NCBI RefSeq assembly: GCF_900021165.1
Contig: NZ_FCOQ01000009.1
Location: forward strand, 62,001-126,000
Length of the DNA stretch: 64,000 nt
Direction: 5' to 3'
Source of the DNA: Paenibacillus phocaeensis
Lineage (GTDB): Bacteria > Bacillota > Bacilli > Paenibacillales > Paenibacillaceae
Shown here: positions 15,105 to 21,828 of the stretch, piece after piece
Numbering within the stretch: the stretch's first letter is position 1
How the letters are laid out: each line of letters begins with the position of its first letter
Made by a program: the position numbers and the translations under genes
The notes under the pieces: generated by a model
Seen by the model: the letters and a program-made list of their open reading frames with translations, nothing else
Told to the model about the DNA's origin: nothing
Databases searched by the model: none

Positions 15105-15596
15105 TCACATAATAATCTTACCAGTGTTTTTTTCTACAAATGTCTTCATTCGATCAATGATTTCCTTTCCATGAAGATGAATAATTTCATGATGATCTTC
15201 ACATAAAAGCCATTGGAACTTCTTAGATATTAGAAAGTATTCATTCAAATGACATAACTCAGGAATCACTCGAAAAATGGTATCTCTCGTACCTTCATAG
15301 AGCCACATCTTGTCATATAGATCTTCCACAATGAACCAGATATTCTCATCTTCAATAAGATCTTTAATATATTTAAATGGTCGGTCAACGAATCTCGCAG
15401 TGAATTTAGGTTCTTTAAGCCTATTCCATCCCCAATGTAATCCATGTGTATAATGAGCCTTAACTAAGAATCGCTCTTCTACATTCCTTAAAATATCCTT
15501 CCATTGATCTTTCCTAACTTCGAAGAGCCCTTCTCGATTTAATTCCAGAGTCTTGATAACTTCCTCAATTTCAAATCGAACCGACAAGGAATTCAT
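15105..15596 (-). CDS. Unrecognised protein (cassette gene)
   Basis: The 163-residue acidic/aromatic protein includes AHYTHGLHWGWNRLKEPKF, NIWFIVEDLYDKMWLYEGT and a DHHEIIHLHGKEII segment. It resembles small hypothetical proteins of Bacillota, but I cannot name a family with certainty. It fills the cassette between attC11 and attC12 in array orientation, its start 46 bp from the boundary, and no partner gene is present. Confidence 0.6.
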   Translation of the reverse strand: MNSLSVRFEIEEVIKTLELNREGLFEVRKDQWKDILRNVEERFLVKAHYTHGLHWGWNRLKEPKFTARFVDRPFKYIKDLIEDENIWFIVEDLYDKMWLYEGTRDTIFRVIPELCHLNEYFLISKKFQWLLCEDHHEIIHLHGKEIIDRMKTFVEKNTGKIIM

Positions 15597-15641
15597 GTAT
15601 ATAGCTCCTTAGATTATTTTTTATCCTTTTGCTTGTATTTC

Positions 15642-15786
15642 ATATAACGTTCTTGCATTCACGAAACGCCCCAGCCTTAGATAGCTTTTATCTTAGGCTG
15701 GGGCGTTTGTTATCTGAGCTTCTTCCATGATTATACATCTGATAACCAAGGGGCGAAAGCCCCGATGCGTGAATACGGTGTTAACT
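15642..15786 (-). repeat. attC12
   Basis: Left core ATATAAC, GTTCTTGCATTCACG, AAACGCCCCAGCC/GGCTGGGGCGTTT hairpin with TTATCTTA loop, GTTATC/GATAAC hairpin, GGGGCGAAAGCCCC hairpin, CGTGAATACGGT, right core GTTAACT (15780-15786). The left core matches the right core of attC11 exactly (CATATAAC with GTTATATG). Confidence 0.88.
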
Positions 15787-15850
15787 GAAGTCAACGACTT
15801 CCTCGAGCTACTTTACTCTCTAATATATCATCCGTCTTAAAAATTCTTCT

Positions 15851-16123
15851 TTATTTTCCATCAGCATAAGCCTCCGTTACAATTTGAACACCCATTTTGA
15901 AACCATAGATGAAGACTTCGGTTGAATATATCGAAGAAGACCTTCCCAACAGATCATATATTTTTTCAAGAAGCTCCACCTCATCCTCCGTCAGGCTTGT
16001 TATTAACTTCTCCTTGAAGCTTGAAATTTCGCTATTCAACAATTTATACTCTGGATTCTTTGGTATAATCTTTTCTTCTGGTCTAATTTCTCCAAAATAC
16101 AATTGCTCTAATAAGCTACTCAT
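15851..16123 (-). CDS. DUF6809-like protein (cassette gene)
   Basis: The 90-residue protein LLEQLYFGEIRPEEKIIPKN, SLTEDEVELLEKIYDLLG, STEVFIYGFKMGVQIVTEAY matches a small family common in Firmicute mobile DNA (I believe DUF6809), usually next to an XRE regulator. Function is unknown. Here it is divergent from such a regulator across two palindromes. Confidence 0.6.
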   Translation of the reverse strand: MSSLLEQLYFGEIRPEEKIIPKNPEYKLLNSEISSFKEKLITSLTEDEVELLEKIYDLLGRSSSIYSTEVFIYGFKMGVQIVTEAYADGK

Positions 16124-16158
16124 CCCACATTCCCTCCATTGTATTTCTCATAAGAGCA

Positions 16159-16203
16159 TTTTAGCGATTTTATCGCTAAAACTCAATAGCGAATTACTCG
16201 CTA
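16159..16203. promoter_or_regulatory. Two palindromic operators between divergent cassette genes
   Basis: TTTTAGCGAT/ATCGCTAAAA (16159-16168, 16172-16181) is a perfect 10-bp inverted repeat. TAGCGA/TCGCTA (16187-16192, 16198-16203) is a second one with the same half site. They are the likely binding sites of the XRE protein encoded at 16231. Confidence 0.65.
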
Positions 16204-16230
16204 GAGTATTTTTATGTTGGAGGTGTTTGT

Positions 16231-16449
16231 ATGTACCCAAGAATTAGAAGCTTGCGAGAAGATAAGGATTTAACTCAATCTCAAATTGCGGCATATCTCA
16301 ACTGCAGTCAACGTATATACAGTAATTATGAACGCGGTGAAGTTGATATTCCAACCGCCATACTCATTAAACTTGCCGACTTCCACCAAACCAGCACCGA
16401 TTATCTTCTTAATAGAACTAACATTAAACAAGCTTATCCCAAAGATTGA
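16231..16449 (+). CDS. XRE-family helix-turn-helix regulator (cassette gene)
   Basis: The 72-residue protein is one HTH_3 domain: RSLREDKDLTQSQIAAYLNC, SQRIYSNYERGEVDIP, LIKLADFHQTSTDYLL. GGAGG lies 8 bases before the ATG. It is divergent from the DUF6809-like gene and probably represses both from the two palindromes. It runs against the array direction, so it needs its own promoter. Confidence 0.85.
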   Translation: MYPRIRSLREDKDLTQSQIAAYLNCSQRIYSNYERGEVDIPTAILIKLADFHQTSTDYLLNRTNIKQAYPKD

Positions 16450-16489
16450 AGAAGATTTTGGGGGTTCTTATTTCACTATTGTTGATTTC

Positions 16490-16664
16490 AGTTAACGTTC
16501 CCGTATTCACGACGTCCCACCGACTTAAGGCTCCGCCAGGAGCCGGCCGCGATGCGGTTAGTCGGTGCGGATGTGTCCGCCAAGAAACGGATCGGCGTTT
16601 AGCTCGATCCGTTTCTTGGCGGACCGAGGGCCGAATGGCCCGATGCGTGAATGCTGTGTTATGT
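16490..16664 (-). repeat. attC13
   Basis: Left core AGTTAAC, CCCGTATTCACG, ACGTCCCACCGACTTAAG arms, GGCTCC/GGAGCC tip, a perfect 16-bp hairpin GCCAAGAAACGGATCG with CGATCCGTTTCTTGGC, GGGCC hairpin, CGTGAATGC, right core GTTATGT (16658-16664). The left core matches the right core of attC12 exactly. Confidence 0.85.
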
Positions 16665-16688
16665 GATGTCGACGACTTCCTCGAATAG

Positions 16689-17126
16689 CTAGATCCCTAG
16701 AACAGAAACATAATCTTGTGTTTTCAATTGCTCCTTAATCCATGTTACAAACTCTATTATTAATTCACGAAGTCTCTGAACATTATTATCAAAGTCTTGA
16801 CGAAACTCTTCTTCAGAACTGCCGAAGACGAAATACACATGTTCTTTGAGTAACTCAATAGTTACATTCTCATCAAGGAGATTAACAAGCGTATTCAATC
16901 TCTCAAGGATCACCAGCCAGGTATCCCGATGTATTTCGTTAAATGCGTAATGATCATATCCAGAGAATATATTTTCTAATGATTTCTCTAAATAGCCAAA
17001 TACTTCTTCATCAAAGAAAATTGAGTTTTCATTCCAGCACTGTCCAAGGTACTTTCCGGGTAAAACTTCAATATAACAAGTTCCTTCAAGTTCTTTCATA
17101 TCTCTTATTAACTTCATTGACTCCAC
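16689..17126 (-). CDS. Unrecognised protein (cassette gene)
   Basis: The 145-residue acidic protein (KELEGTCYIEVLPGKYLGQC, EIHRDTWLVILERLNTLVNL, FRQDFDNNVQRLRELIIEFV) is predicted soluble and largely helical at the end. No family is recognised. It fills the cassette between attC13 and attC14 and follows array orientation. Confidence 0.6.
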   Translation of the reverse strand: MESMKLIRDMKELEGTCYIEVLPGKYLGQCWNENSIFFDEEVFGYLEKSLENIFSGYDHYAFNEIHRDTWLVILERLNTLVNLLDENVTIELLKEHVYFVFGSSEEEFRQDFDNNVQRLRELIIEFVTWIKEQLKTQDYVSVLGI

Positions 17127-17152
17127 CCTCGTTAAACAATCTTGTCGATTTC

Positions 17153-17316
17153 ATATAACGTTCTTGTATTCACGAACCCTCGCTGGCTTAAGGCAGCGAA
17201 AGCTGCCGGGTCCGACGGACTTAGCCAGTGCAGGGTTGTCTGCTGATTTAACTTCCTCGAAAATCCTCATGCAGACCAAGGGCCGTATGGCCCGCAGCGT
17301 GAATACTGTGTTATAG
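17153..17316 (-). repeat. attC14, first attC after the integrase
   Basis: Left core ATATAAC, GTTCTTGTATTCACG, AACCCTCGCTGGCTTAAG/CTTAGCCAGTGCAGGGTT arms, GCAGCGAAAGCTGC tip, GTCTGC/GCAGAC hairpin, GGGCCGTATGGCCC hairpin, CGTGAATACTG, right core GTTATAG (17310-17316). That core is complementary to CTATAAC at 17789-17795, the junction with attI. Confidence 0.88.
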
Positions 17317-17444
17317 GATGTTCCGGCCCTCTTCGAAATACTTATAAAATCTCCTTTGAAAGGGTTATAATCTTTAATCAGGTCTTTCATTCAGTTTTTT
17401 TATTACGGGTTTTCATCGTCTTGTAGATATGGTATCATTTGTAT

Positions 17445-17560
17445 AAGAAAACCGAGTGCGGCTAACACTCGGCTATACAATTGGCTTGGATGGTTTATTC
17501 CCTTCTAAGCTACAGGTAATAAAACCCACCGTCGGCGGTCAACCTATGGGTGGGTTTTTA
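17445..17560 (+). ncRNA. Candidate antisense antitoxin RNA, copy 3
   Basis: Promoter TTTTCA (17410-17415), 17 bp, TATCAT (17433-17438); 5' hairpin CCGAGTG/CACTCGG (17452-17472); terminator AAAACCCACC...GGTGGGTTTTT ending at the toxin stop codon. Same layout as copy 2. Confidence 0.6.
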
Positions 17561-17653
17561 CTTTCTCTTGTTGTTATTCCCGATGTATGTTAAAAGTGCA
17601 AGGATAAACATTCCAAACAGGAACATAATCTGAATTGCATCTTTAACTTCCAT
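17558..17653 (-). CDS. Hol-Tox type I toxin, copy 3, first cassette of the array
   Basis: A 31-residue membrane peptide, MEVKDAIQIMFLFGMFILAL then LTYIGNNNKRK. Compared with copy 2, only a few residues differ in the helix and tail. GGAGGTGAGG precedes the ATG. As the integrase-proximal cassette it is the most recently inserted one under the usual integron model. Confidence 0.75.
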   Translation of the reverse strand: MEVKDAIQIMFLFGMFILALLTYIGNNNKRK

Positions 17654-17788
17654 GGCCTCACCTCCTTTCGAAGGGAAACCATGCCCACCCAAGATTCAAT
17701 TGTACTCCCTTATTCTACCACACATAGCTAGTTCTCGATAGAATGTTTGTTCGGGTTTTATGGTTTATATCTTGTTTGCCGGAATTTC

Positions 17789-17870
17789 CTATAACTCCCC
17801 TATCTCTGCACTTCACCAATCTCATCTTGACCCGAGGATTTGCGCACTCGTTCACACACCCTTAATTATA
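17789..17870 (-). other. attI-like integration junction
   Basis: On the minus strand GGGGAG is followed by TTATAGG, the last core site before the integrase; the crossover would lie between G and TT at 17794/17795. To its right no attC arms follow. The sequence to about 17870 (with GTGTGAACGAGTGC) is unique in the window and is where the integrase recognition sites of attI would be expected. Assignment rests on position and the core only. Confidence 0.55.
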
Positions 17871-17921
17871 CCTCCATTTCTTGATTATGTAATTTCAAAT
17901 CTACGCCCCAGTTGGAAGATG

Positions 17922-19067
17922 CTACTCCCCCTTCTGATCACGTACAATACGGTCAAGCGGACTCTGAATCCGTTTCAGATTTTTGGTGCTGACATGGGTG
18001 TAGCGTTCGGTGGTAGAGGGATTAGCGTGGCCCAGAAGCTCCTGGATATAACGGAGATCGGTGCCGTTCTCGAGCAAATGGGTTGCGAAGGAATGCCGCA
18101 GGACATGGATGCCCGCCTGCTTCTGGACGCCGGAGGTTTCTAAGGCTTCCTTAAAGACCTTTTGTAAGGAGCGTTCATGCAAGTGGCTCCCCGGATACTG
18201 CCCCGGAAACAACCACATGGAGGAAGGGAGTCGCTCCGCATCTACATATTTTCGGATCATCTCCCAGGCCGTTTGAGACAGCGGTGTGTGTCTATCCTTT
18301 TTGCCCTTTCCTTGCCGGACTCGAAGGATGCCGCGTTCCGGGTCGATATCCGTGATTTTCAGCCGGACAACTTCGCTCACCCTCAGCCCTGAAGCATAAG
18401 CCAGATACAGCATCGTGCGGTGCTTTAAATTAGCCGGTGCTTGGATCACGCGAAGCACTTCCTCCTCCGAGAGGACATAGGGCAGCTTTTTCTCTTTTTT
18501 CGGTCGAATATAGCTGGTTTGTTCAGAGGGTTGTTTGAATACCTCGGCGGCAAGAAACCGCAGGGCACTGATGGCTTGATTCACATAAGCAGGGGAATGT
18601 CCCTGCTCAAGCAACTGCAACGCATATTGTTGGGCATGGGCCGAGTCGATCGTCATGGATTTGGAAAAATCCTCGTCCTTCCGGGCTCCTGAACCTCCCA
18701 TCTCCGAGAGATCCGCTTGGCTCTGCAAAAATCGCCGGACATGCCCTCGGTAGGCCTTGCTCGTTTTGAGGCTATATCCCTTCAGTTTGAGCGCCGTGTT
18801 TAGCTTCTGTTCCAGGGCTTGAATGAATGGTTCGTCGTTGGATAGCTTTGACGACACGGCAAGCCCGTTCACTCGAATCTCCACTCCCGGAAAGCATTCG
18901 GCGAATTGCCGTAGCTTCTCCTCCGTGCAAGGAAAACGCCAGAATTTTCGGTCGGGATCCCACTTTCCTCCCCCAACCGCACGCAGTTTGGCTAACTCCT
19001 CCCTCGAAAAATTCGCAAGTTTCACGGAGATCTGATCGTTCTCAATCCGGTGAATTTGAATGTTCAT
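17922..19067 (-). CDS. Integron-type tyrosine recombinase with N-terminal HARP-like extension
   Basis: The 381-residue protein has a core-binding domain (about 80-185) and a catalytic domain with the full set: Arg229 in YASGLRVSE, Lys in GKGKKDR (254-257), His321 and Arg324 in HVLRHSFATH, His347 in LLGHANP and nucleophile Tyr356 in ERYTHVS. The end, IQSPLDRIV, resembles the SPLD end of integron integrases. Residues 1-66 form an extra domain (VGGGKWDPDRKFWRFP) reminiscent of HARP motifs. The roughly 20-residue I2 insertion of IntI1 before the second catalytic block seems absent. AGAAGGAGGG precedes the ATG. It reads in the same direction as the cassettes. It could also be a XerC/D-like relative recruited to this array. 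Confidence 0.8.
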   Translation of the reverse strand: MNIQIHRIENDQISVKLANFSREELAKLRAVGGGKWDPDRKFWRFPCTEEKLRQFAECFPGVEIRVNGLAVSSKLSNDEPFIQALEQKLNTALKLKGYSLKTSKAYRGHVRRFLQSQADLSEMGGSGARKDEDFSKSMTIDSAHAQQYALQLLEQGHSPAYVNQAISALRFLAAEVFKQPSEQTSYIRPKKEKKLPYVLSEEEVLRVIQAPANLKHRTMLYLAYASGLRVSEVVRLKITDIDPERGILRVRQGKGKKDRHTPLSQTAWEMIRKYVDAERLPSSMWLFPGQYPGSHLHERSLQKVFKEALETSGVQKQAGIHVLRHSFATHLLENGTDLRYIQELLGHANPSTTERYTHVSTKNLKRIQSPLDRIVRDQKGE

Positions 19068-19114
19068 CCCTAGTCCCTCCTTCTATTCCATTTATTCGCC
19101 GCCCGGTAAAAATA

Positions 19115-19145
19115 AAAAAAGAGACAGCCCCTCGGGGTCTGTCTC
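19115..19145 (-). terminator. Terminator of the sdh operon
   Basis: GAGACAG and CTGTCTC arms around CCCCTCGGGG, followed on the minus strand by TTTTTTTATTTTT. It separates the core-genome sdh operon from the integrase gene. Confidence 0.85.
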
Positions 19146-19199
19146 CGATTCTTTCGGATGAACGGTGAACCGTTATTCGGTCAACGGTATGGCCCTATA

Positions 19200-19985
19200 T
19201 TACTGCGTGAACCACGTTTTGAACATATGCTTCGTGGTCGCTTTGTTCATTTCGGCGATGGAGGTGGTCAGCGGGATGCCTTTCGGGCAGGCGCGCACGC
19301 AGTTTTGCGAGTTGCCGCAGCCTTCGATGCCGCCATCTTCCATCAGCGCTTCCAGACGCTCATCGGCGTTCATCTCCCCCGTGGGATGCGCGTTGAACAA
19401 GCGCACTTGGGAAATGGCCGCCGGACCGATGAAGTCCGTCTTCTCGTTCACGTTCGGGCAAGCCTCCAGGCAGACGCCGCAGGTCATGCACTTGGACAGC
19501 TCATACGCCCATTGACGTTTCTTCTCCGGCATGCGCGGGCCGGGCCCGAGGTCGTACGTGCCGTCGATCGGAATCCATGCTTTTACCCGCTTCAGCGCAT
19601 TGAACATCCGGCTGCGGTCGATTACCAGATCGCGTACGACCGGGAAGGTCCGCATCGGCTCCACGCGGATCGGCTGCTCCAGATTGTCGATCAAGGCCGC
19701 GCAAGCTTGGCGCGGTTTGCCGTTGATCACCATCGAGCAGGCGCCGCACACTTCCTCCAGACAGTTGGACTCCCAGCAGACCGGGGAGGTAGACTCCCCC
19801 TTCTCGTTCACCGGGTTCCGCTGGATCTCCATCAAAGCGCTGATGACGTTCATGCCGGGGCGATAGTCGAGCTCGAATTCCTCCGTATACGGTTTCGAGT
19901 TCGGATCATCCTGGCGCGTAATGATAAATTTGACTTTTTTGGCCGTGAATTTCTTGGCCGATACATCCGTTTCCGCCATTGCCAT
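19200..19985 (-). CDS. sdhB: Succinate dehydrogenase iron-sulfur subunit
   Basis: The 261-residue protein shows the 2Fe-2S cysteines in CWESNCLEEVCGACSM and the ferredoxin motifs CMTCGVCLEACP and CGNSQNCVRACPKGIP. It passes electrons from SdhA to the membrane subunit. It lies 12 bp after sdhA and is the last gene of the sdhCAB operon. Confidence 0.97.
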   Translation of the reverse strand: MAMAETDVSAKKFTAKKVKFIITRQDDPNSKPYTEEFELDYRPGMNVISALMEIQRNPVNEKGESTSPVCWESNCLEEVCGACSMVINGKPRQACAALIDNLEQPIRVEPMRTFPVVRDLVIDRSRMFNALKRVKAWIPIDGTYDLGPGPRMPEKKRQWAYELSKCMTCGVCLEACPNVNEKTDFIGPAAISQVRLFNAHPTGEMNADERLEALMEDGGIEGCGNSQNCVRACPKGIPLTTSIAEMNKATTKHMFKTWFTQ

Positions 19986-19997
19986 GGGTATCCCCTC

Positions 19998-21743
19998 CTA
20001 TTTGTCCTTCGAGTAGTCGCGAATCCGCGGCGGGATCAAGGAGACGTCGACCGGTTCGTACGAAATTTGCGGGCCGTCCGGCGTCCACGATGCTTTGGTT
20101 GTCTTGAGGAATTCCTCGTCGTTCCGCTCCGGGAACTCCGGTTTATAATGCGCGCCCCGGCTTTCGTTGCGCAGCAGCGCCCCCAGCGTCATCGCTTCAG
20201 CCAGCTCCAGCATGTTCCACAGCTGGCGGGTGAACGCCGCTCCCGTATTGTTCCAGCGGGACGTATCGTTAATGTTGATGTTTTTATAGCGTTGTTTCAG
20301 TTCCTTGATTTTGCCGATCGTCGCTTCCAATCGATCATTATGGCGTACGACCGTCATGTTGGCGGTCATCCATTCACCCAGCTCTTTATGGATAACATAA
20401 GCGTTCTCCGTACCGCTCATCGCCAGGATACCTTCGTATTTCTCCTCCTGCGCCTTGCGATAGCTATCAAAAATCCCCGAACCGAGGTCTTCCGTCGATT
20501 TCTTCAGGCCGCGGAGATATTCCACCGCTTTAGGTCCGGCCACCATGCCGCCGTAAATGGCCGAGACGAGCGAGTTGGCGCCAAGGCGGTTGGCCCCGTG
20601 ATACTGGTATTCGCATTCGCCCGCCGCAAACAGGCCGGGAATATTCGTCATCTGGTTATAATCGACCCACATGCCGCCCATCGAATAATGGACCGCCGGG
20701 AAAATCTTCATCGGAATTTTGCGCGGATCATCGCCCATGAATTTCTCATAAATTTCGATGATGCCGCCGAGCTTCACGTCCAGCTCCTTCGGATCCTTGT
20801 GGGACAGATCGAGATACACCATGTTCTCGCCGTTAATGCCCAGCTTCAAGTCCACGCACACATGGAAAATCTCCCGCGTTGCGATATCTCGCGGCACAAG
20901 GTTGCCGTATGCCGGATACTTCTCTTCGAGGAAGTACCACGGTTTGCCGTCCTTGTATGTCCAGATCCGTCCGCCTTCCCCGCGTGCCGATTCCGACATC
21001 AGCCGCAGCTTGTCGTCACCCGGAATCGCCGTCGGGTGAATCTGAATGAATTCGCCGTTCGCGTACGTCACGCCTTGCTGGTACACTGCGCTGGCCGCCG
21101 TCCCTGTGTTAATGACCGAGTTCGTCGTTTTGCCGAAAATAATCCCCGGGCCTCCGGTCGCCAAAATCACCGCATCGGAAGGGAACGTGGTGATTTCCAT
21201 CGAGCGCAGGTTCTGCGCGGTAATGCCGCGGCAGACGCCTTCATCGTCCAATACAACGGAGAGGAACTCCCAGTTCTCGTATTTCGTAACCAGTCCGGCG
21301 GCTTCGTGGCGGCGCACCTGCTCATCCAGCGCGTACAGCAGCTGCTGTCCGGTCGTCGCTCCGGCAAACGCCGTGCGGTGATGCTTCGTCCCGCCGAACC
21401 GGCGGAAATCAAGCAATCCCTCCGGCGTGCGGTTAAACATCACGCCCATCCGGTCCATCAGGTGAATGATGCCCGGTGCCGCTTCGCACATCGCCTTCAC
21501 CGGAGGCTGGTTGGCCAGGAAGTCCCCGCCGTATACCGTATCGTCAAAATGCTCCCAAGGGGAGTCGCCTTCCCCTTTCGTATTGACGGCCCCGTTAATG
21601 CCGCCTTGCGCGCACACCGAGTGAGAACGTTTCACCGGTACGAGCGAAAACAGCTGCACCGGGACGCCCGCTTCGGCCGATTTGATCGTAGCCATCAGTC
21701 CGGCCAGGCCGCCGCCAACGACGATTAAGCTTTGTTTAGCCAT
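19998..21743 (-). CDS. sdhA: Succinate dehydrogenase flavoprotein subunit
   Basis: The 581-residue protein begins with the FAD fold (LIVVGGGLAGLMATIKSAEAG), has the flavinylation segment SHSVCAQGGINGA, catalytic YSMGGMWVDYNQM and GANRLGANSLVSAIYGG. It oxidises succinate to fumarate. It is the middle gene of sdhCAB, preceded by GGGAGTTG. Confidence 0.97.
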   Translation of the reverse strand: MAKQSLIVVGGGLAGLMATIKSAEAGVPVQLFSLVPVKRSHSVCAQGGINGAVNTKGEGDSPWEHFDDTVYGGDFLANQPPVKAMCEAAPGIIHLMDRMGVMFNRTPEGLLDFRRFGGTKHHRTAFAGATTGQQLLYALDEQVRRHEAAGLVTKYENWEFLSVVLDDEGVCRGITAQNLRSMEITTFPSDAVILATGGPGIIFGKTTNSVINTGTAASAVYQQGVTYANGEFIQIHPTAIPGDDKLRLMSESARGEGGRIWTYKDGKPWYFLEEKYPAYGNLVPRDIATREIFHVCVDLKLGINGENMVYLDLSHKDPKELDVKLGGIIEIYEKFMGDDPRKIPMKIFPAVHYSMGGMWVDYNQMTNIPGLFAAGECEYQYHGANRLGANSLVSAIYGGMVAGPKAVEYLRGLKKSTEDLGSGIFDSYRKAQEEKYEGILAMSGTENAYVIHKELGEWMTANMTVVRHNDRLEATIGKIKELKQRYKNININDTSRWNNTGAAFTRQLWNMLELAEAMTLGALLRNESRGAHYKPEFPERNDEEFLKTTKASWTPDGPQISYEPVDVSLIPPRIRDYSKDK

Positions 21744-21828
21744 TCGATTTCAACTCCCAAAAGTTTTGTATGCCTTACCTCATCTACGAACACAGGCCTG
21801 CTTCGCAGGCATTTGTATCATTTAAGCA

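Larger units (their letters stand above)
6964..19067 (-). mobile_element. Putative sedentary chromosomal integron: integrase, attI-like junction and at least 14 cassettes
   Basis: Fourteen related, strongly structured repeats divide the region into segments of about 0.3-1.5 kb, each holding zero to two small genes. Each repeat has outer arms with a variable core: ATAAC...CGTATTCACG on the left and CGTGAATACNGTGTTA on the right. Reading across each segment, the core at its left end is the reverse complement of the core at its right end (for example GTTATATG with CATATAAC, GTTAACTGA with TCAGTTAAC, GTTATACGCA with TGCGTATAAC). This is the signature of cassettes inserted by a site-specific recombinase. 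A tyrosine recombinase lies at the right end. The same Hol-Tox cassette at 11449 and 17317 keeps the same attC type on its left but different sequence on its right, so cassettes carry the left attC and the array runs leftwards from the integrase. Confidence 0.8.

Noticed and set aside
6964..17316. CRISPR array
   Set aside because: Repeats are 80-200 bp, internally structured and variable, and spaced by genes rather than uniform short spacers; no cas genes.
6964..17316. Cassette array read in the plus direction with attI on the left
   Set aside because: Most cassette genes, the 6-nt versus 3-nt spacer asymmetry, and the paralogous Hol-Tox cassettes sharing only their left attC all favour leftward polarity from the integrase at 17922.
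7021..17390. Long reading frames crossing the repeats (for example 10151-10378, 17151-17390 and the N-terminal extensions at 11253-11462 and 7963-8034, minus strand)
   Set aside because: They translate the attC arms (recurring SYNTVFT and KPVRVRE words) and lack ribosome-binding sites; the true gene starts lie inside the cassettes.
19158..21728. 856-codon plus-strand reading frame over sdhA-sdhB
   Set aside because: It is the antisense shadow of GC-rich sdhA/sdhB, rich in Arg/His low-complexity words, with no start signal.
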